NCBI GenBank assembly: GCA_038745855.1
Contig: JBCDLC010000023.1
Coordinates: forward strand, 1-51,145
DNA from: UBA5336 sp038745855
Lineage (GTDB): Bacteria; Pseudomonadota; Alphaproteobacteria; Caulobacterales; Hyphomonadaceae
Length of the DNA: 51,145 nucleotides
Direction of reading: 5' to 3'
Positions 49,781 through 51,145 of this stretch are shown piece by piece. Below the pieces are notes generated by a model. The model had not been told where the DNA came from. It ran no database searches and saw only the letters and a list, made by a program, of their open reading frames with translations. The position numbers and the translations under genes are program-made. Every line of letters starts with the position of its first letter. Position 1 is the first letter of the stretch.

Positions 49781-50779
49781 TTAGACGGTCAGCATAGACG
49801 CCAGCGCATTGAGCTGATCCGCACGAAACCGCGTGGCCACGCCCGTGTCTGCCATGACCGGAAACGCGTGTATCGCGCCCGGATAGGAGACAAACTCCAC
49901 CGGCGCACCCGCCTTCACGAGGCGCGACGCATAGTCGAAATTCTCGTCGAGGAAGAGATCCAGCGACCCCGTGAGGATCGTTGTGGGCGGCAGTCCCGAC
50001 AGATCGGCGGCAAGGCTCGGAGAAAACCAGCCAACCCGCCCATCAGACAGGTCATACGCGCCGCGCAGGGCGCTCCAGCCGAATTGGTTATGCCCCCGCG
50101 TCCAGATGAATTCGCCCACGGCAGGATTGCCATAGGGATCATCGGGCCCGCCCGTTCGGTGGTCGAGCATGGGAAACACCAGGAGCTGCCCTGCCAAGGC
50201 CGCGCCGCCCCGGTCCCGGGCGTAGAGCGCCGTCGCTGCGGCCAGTCCGCCGCCGGCACTATCGCCCAAAGCCACCACACGGGTTGGATCCACGTCCAGC
50301 CCAGACGCAGGCGAAACCATCCACGACAGCGCCGAATAACAGTCTTCGAGCGGCCCAGGGAACGTCGTTTCCGGCGCCAACCTGTAGTCCGGCCCGACGA
50401 CAACACAGTCGAGCGCGCGCGCCATGTCGGCATTCGCTGCGGCGTTCATTCCCGGCGATCCCATGACCATGCCGCCACCATGAACATGCAGAACGGCCGG
50501 CTTTTGCGCGCCAGAATCTGCCCCAGACATTGGACGTGTCACCAGAACAGGGATGTCCGGTCCGCCCGCGACGCTTGGCACGTTCCGGGTCTCCTGAACG
50601 ACCCCCGTCAGGTCCAGCGCCGCATGCGCCATCTCGGCTTGTGCGTCCATCATGGCCCGAAACTGCGGCAACGTCTCCGCGTCCAGCGGCAGGGGCGAGG
50701 AAAGCTCGAGCATGGGCAACAATTCAGGATCGATGAGGTGCCGCGTTCCACCTTCAAGCGCGCTGTTTATTCCTGCCAT
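49781..50779 (-). CDS. Alpha/beta-hydrolase, HSL-type esterase
   Basis: 332 residues. The oxyanion motif HGGG lies in 'AVLHVHGGGMVMG', the nucleophile in GDSAGG ('VVALGDSAGGGLAAATAL'), the Asp in 'GSLDLFLDENFDYASRL' and the His in 'YPGAIHAFPVM'. This is the hormone-sensitive-lipase family (carboxylesterases acting on short acyl esters or lactones). 'VVVGPDYRLAPETTFPGPLEDCYSAL' is a family block. The ATG at 50779 has GAGGG about nine bases upstream; the open frame extends 14 codons further without family sequence. It converges on infB, with 81 bases between the stops. Confidence 0.9.
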   Translation of the reverse strand: MAGINSALEGGTRHLIDPELLPMLELSSPLPLDAETLPQFRAMMDAQAEMAHAALDLTGVVQETRNVPSVAGGPDIPVLVTRPMSGADSGAQKPAVLHVHGGGMVMGSPGMNAAANADMARALDCVVVGPDYRLAPETTFPGPLEDCYSALSWMVSPASGLDVDPTRVVALGDSAGGGLAAATALYARDRGGAALAGQLLVFPMLDHRTGGPDDPYGNPAVGEFIWTRGHNQFGWSALRGAYDLSDGRVGWFSPSLAADLSGLPPTTILTGSLDLFLDENFDYASRLVKAGAPVEFVSYPGAIHAFPVMADTGVATRFRADQLNALASMLTV

Positions 50780-50913
50780 TTTTGTTTCCCTCTCAGCCAA
50801 CGCGCCTAAGCCCAAACACACCTGAAATCAAAACTTATCCCACACTTTTCACGCGCACCACCCTGTAATCCTTGAAGTCCCCCTAAACTTATCCTCCCCC
50901 TCTGGTGCGGTGG

Positions 50914-50919
50914 TATACT
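50914..50919 (+). promoter_or_regulatory. Possible -10 box directly before the last gene
   Basis: TATACT ends eight bases before the ATG at 50928, which would place the transcription start at or next to the ATG, giving a leaderless mRNA. No ribosome binding site is seen. A matching -35 is weak (TTATCC at 50889, spacing 19). Confidence 0.35.
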
Positions 50920-50927
50920 GCCCTCAA

Positions 50928-51145
50928 ATGTCGAACATCACCGACACCATCGAAGAGCTGCGCCCCTTCGGCGAACAGCTATACACCCGCGTGATCGGCC
51001 GGGATGATCTCCATCTCGCGCCCGACTTCCTCACGCGCGCTGCGGCCGCACGCCTCAAGGCTGGCATCGCCATGCTCGAGTCCTGGATCCGCCGCGTCCT
51101 GATCCTCCTCGCCCTCGAGATCGAGCCCACCCTCTCAAACGACGA
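50928..51145 (+). CDS. Unrecognised protein, N-terminal part (runs off the window)
   Basis: The first 72 residues of an open frame that continues past the window end. It starts 'MSNITDTIEELRPFGEQLYTR' and continues with a helical segment 'DFLTRAAAARLKAGIAMLESW' and 'IRRVLILLALEIEPTL'. The helix ending R-R-x-L-I-L-L-A-L-E recalls a small alphaproteobacterial hypothetical family, but no function is known to me. Codon use fits the neighbours better than the antisense frame does. The gene may be leaderless. C-terminus not visible. Confidence 0.6.
   Translation, partial: MSNITDTIEELRPFGEQLYTRVIGRDDLHLAPDFLTRAAAARLKAGIAMLESWIRRVLILLALEIEPTLSND

Noticed and set aside
1..51145. CRISPR array, transposase or prophage genes
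   Set aside because: No regularly spaced repeats, terminal inverted repeats with transposase, or phage structural genes were seen.

Overview
The window is high-GC alphaproteobacterial chromosome, most likely from the Caulobacterales/Maricaulales/Parvularculales side of the class. The reasons are a sciP gene (DUF1153, the CtrA inhibitor) beside a fliF-fliG-fliH/flbE-fliN block, CtrA-like TTAA-N7-TTAA half-sites, a ddl-ftsQ-ftsA-ftsZ-lpxC cluster, a YlxR-L7Ae fusion gene between nusA and infB, and FecI/FecR/TonB receptor regulation. No phage genes, transposase or CRISPR array were seen.

Layout. (1) 0.25-3.0 kb, minus strand: sciP, an extraordinarily short fliF, then fliG, a fliH/flbE-like gene and fliN, joined by ATGA overlaps. 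(2) 3.2-7.6 kb: an RND efflux adaptor and pump behind a perfect TetR-type operator, then tRNA-Leu(CAG). (3) 8.0-14.1 kb: a large STN-containing TonB receptor with its FecR and ECF sigma factor on the minus strand, divergent from Fur. (4) 14.2-18.6 kb: single genes (glycosyltransferase, SDR, Nudix, small exported protein, patatin). (5) 18.7-28 kb: acyl-CoA metabolism (acyl-CoA dehydrogenase, carboxyltransferase plus free biotin carrier, acyl-CoA ligase) and MetY. Between the carrier and the ligase lies an AT-rich island holding one frameshifted membrane protein gene. (6) 28-32.2 kb: a second TonB receptor, a membrane-anchored AraC regulator and a DUF2306 membrane protein. (7) 32.2-38 kb: division and envelope genes. 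(8) 38.1-42.6 kb: a coupled four-gene envelope glycosylation cassette. (9) 42.6-49.7 kb: trmB, a cold-shock gene, then rimP-nusA-ylxR/L7Ae-infB. (10) An HSL-type esterase and the start of an unrecognised gene end the window.

The most unusual items are these. The 232-residue FliF keeps both membrane helices, an RBM3-like core and the FliG-binding tail but lacks the rest of the periplasmic ring. The YlxR-L7Ae gene has no ATG, GTG, TTG or CTG codon in frame before its conserved N-terminus, and a well-placed Shine-Dalgarno sequence points to an AUC start. The island gene is split at a G6 run and its far end reads into the antisense strand of the neighbouring ligase. A CtrA-like box sits in the loop of a perfect dyad ahead of ftsZ. 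Function calls rest on motif recognition by eye; no database search or structure prediction was run.
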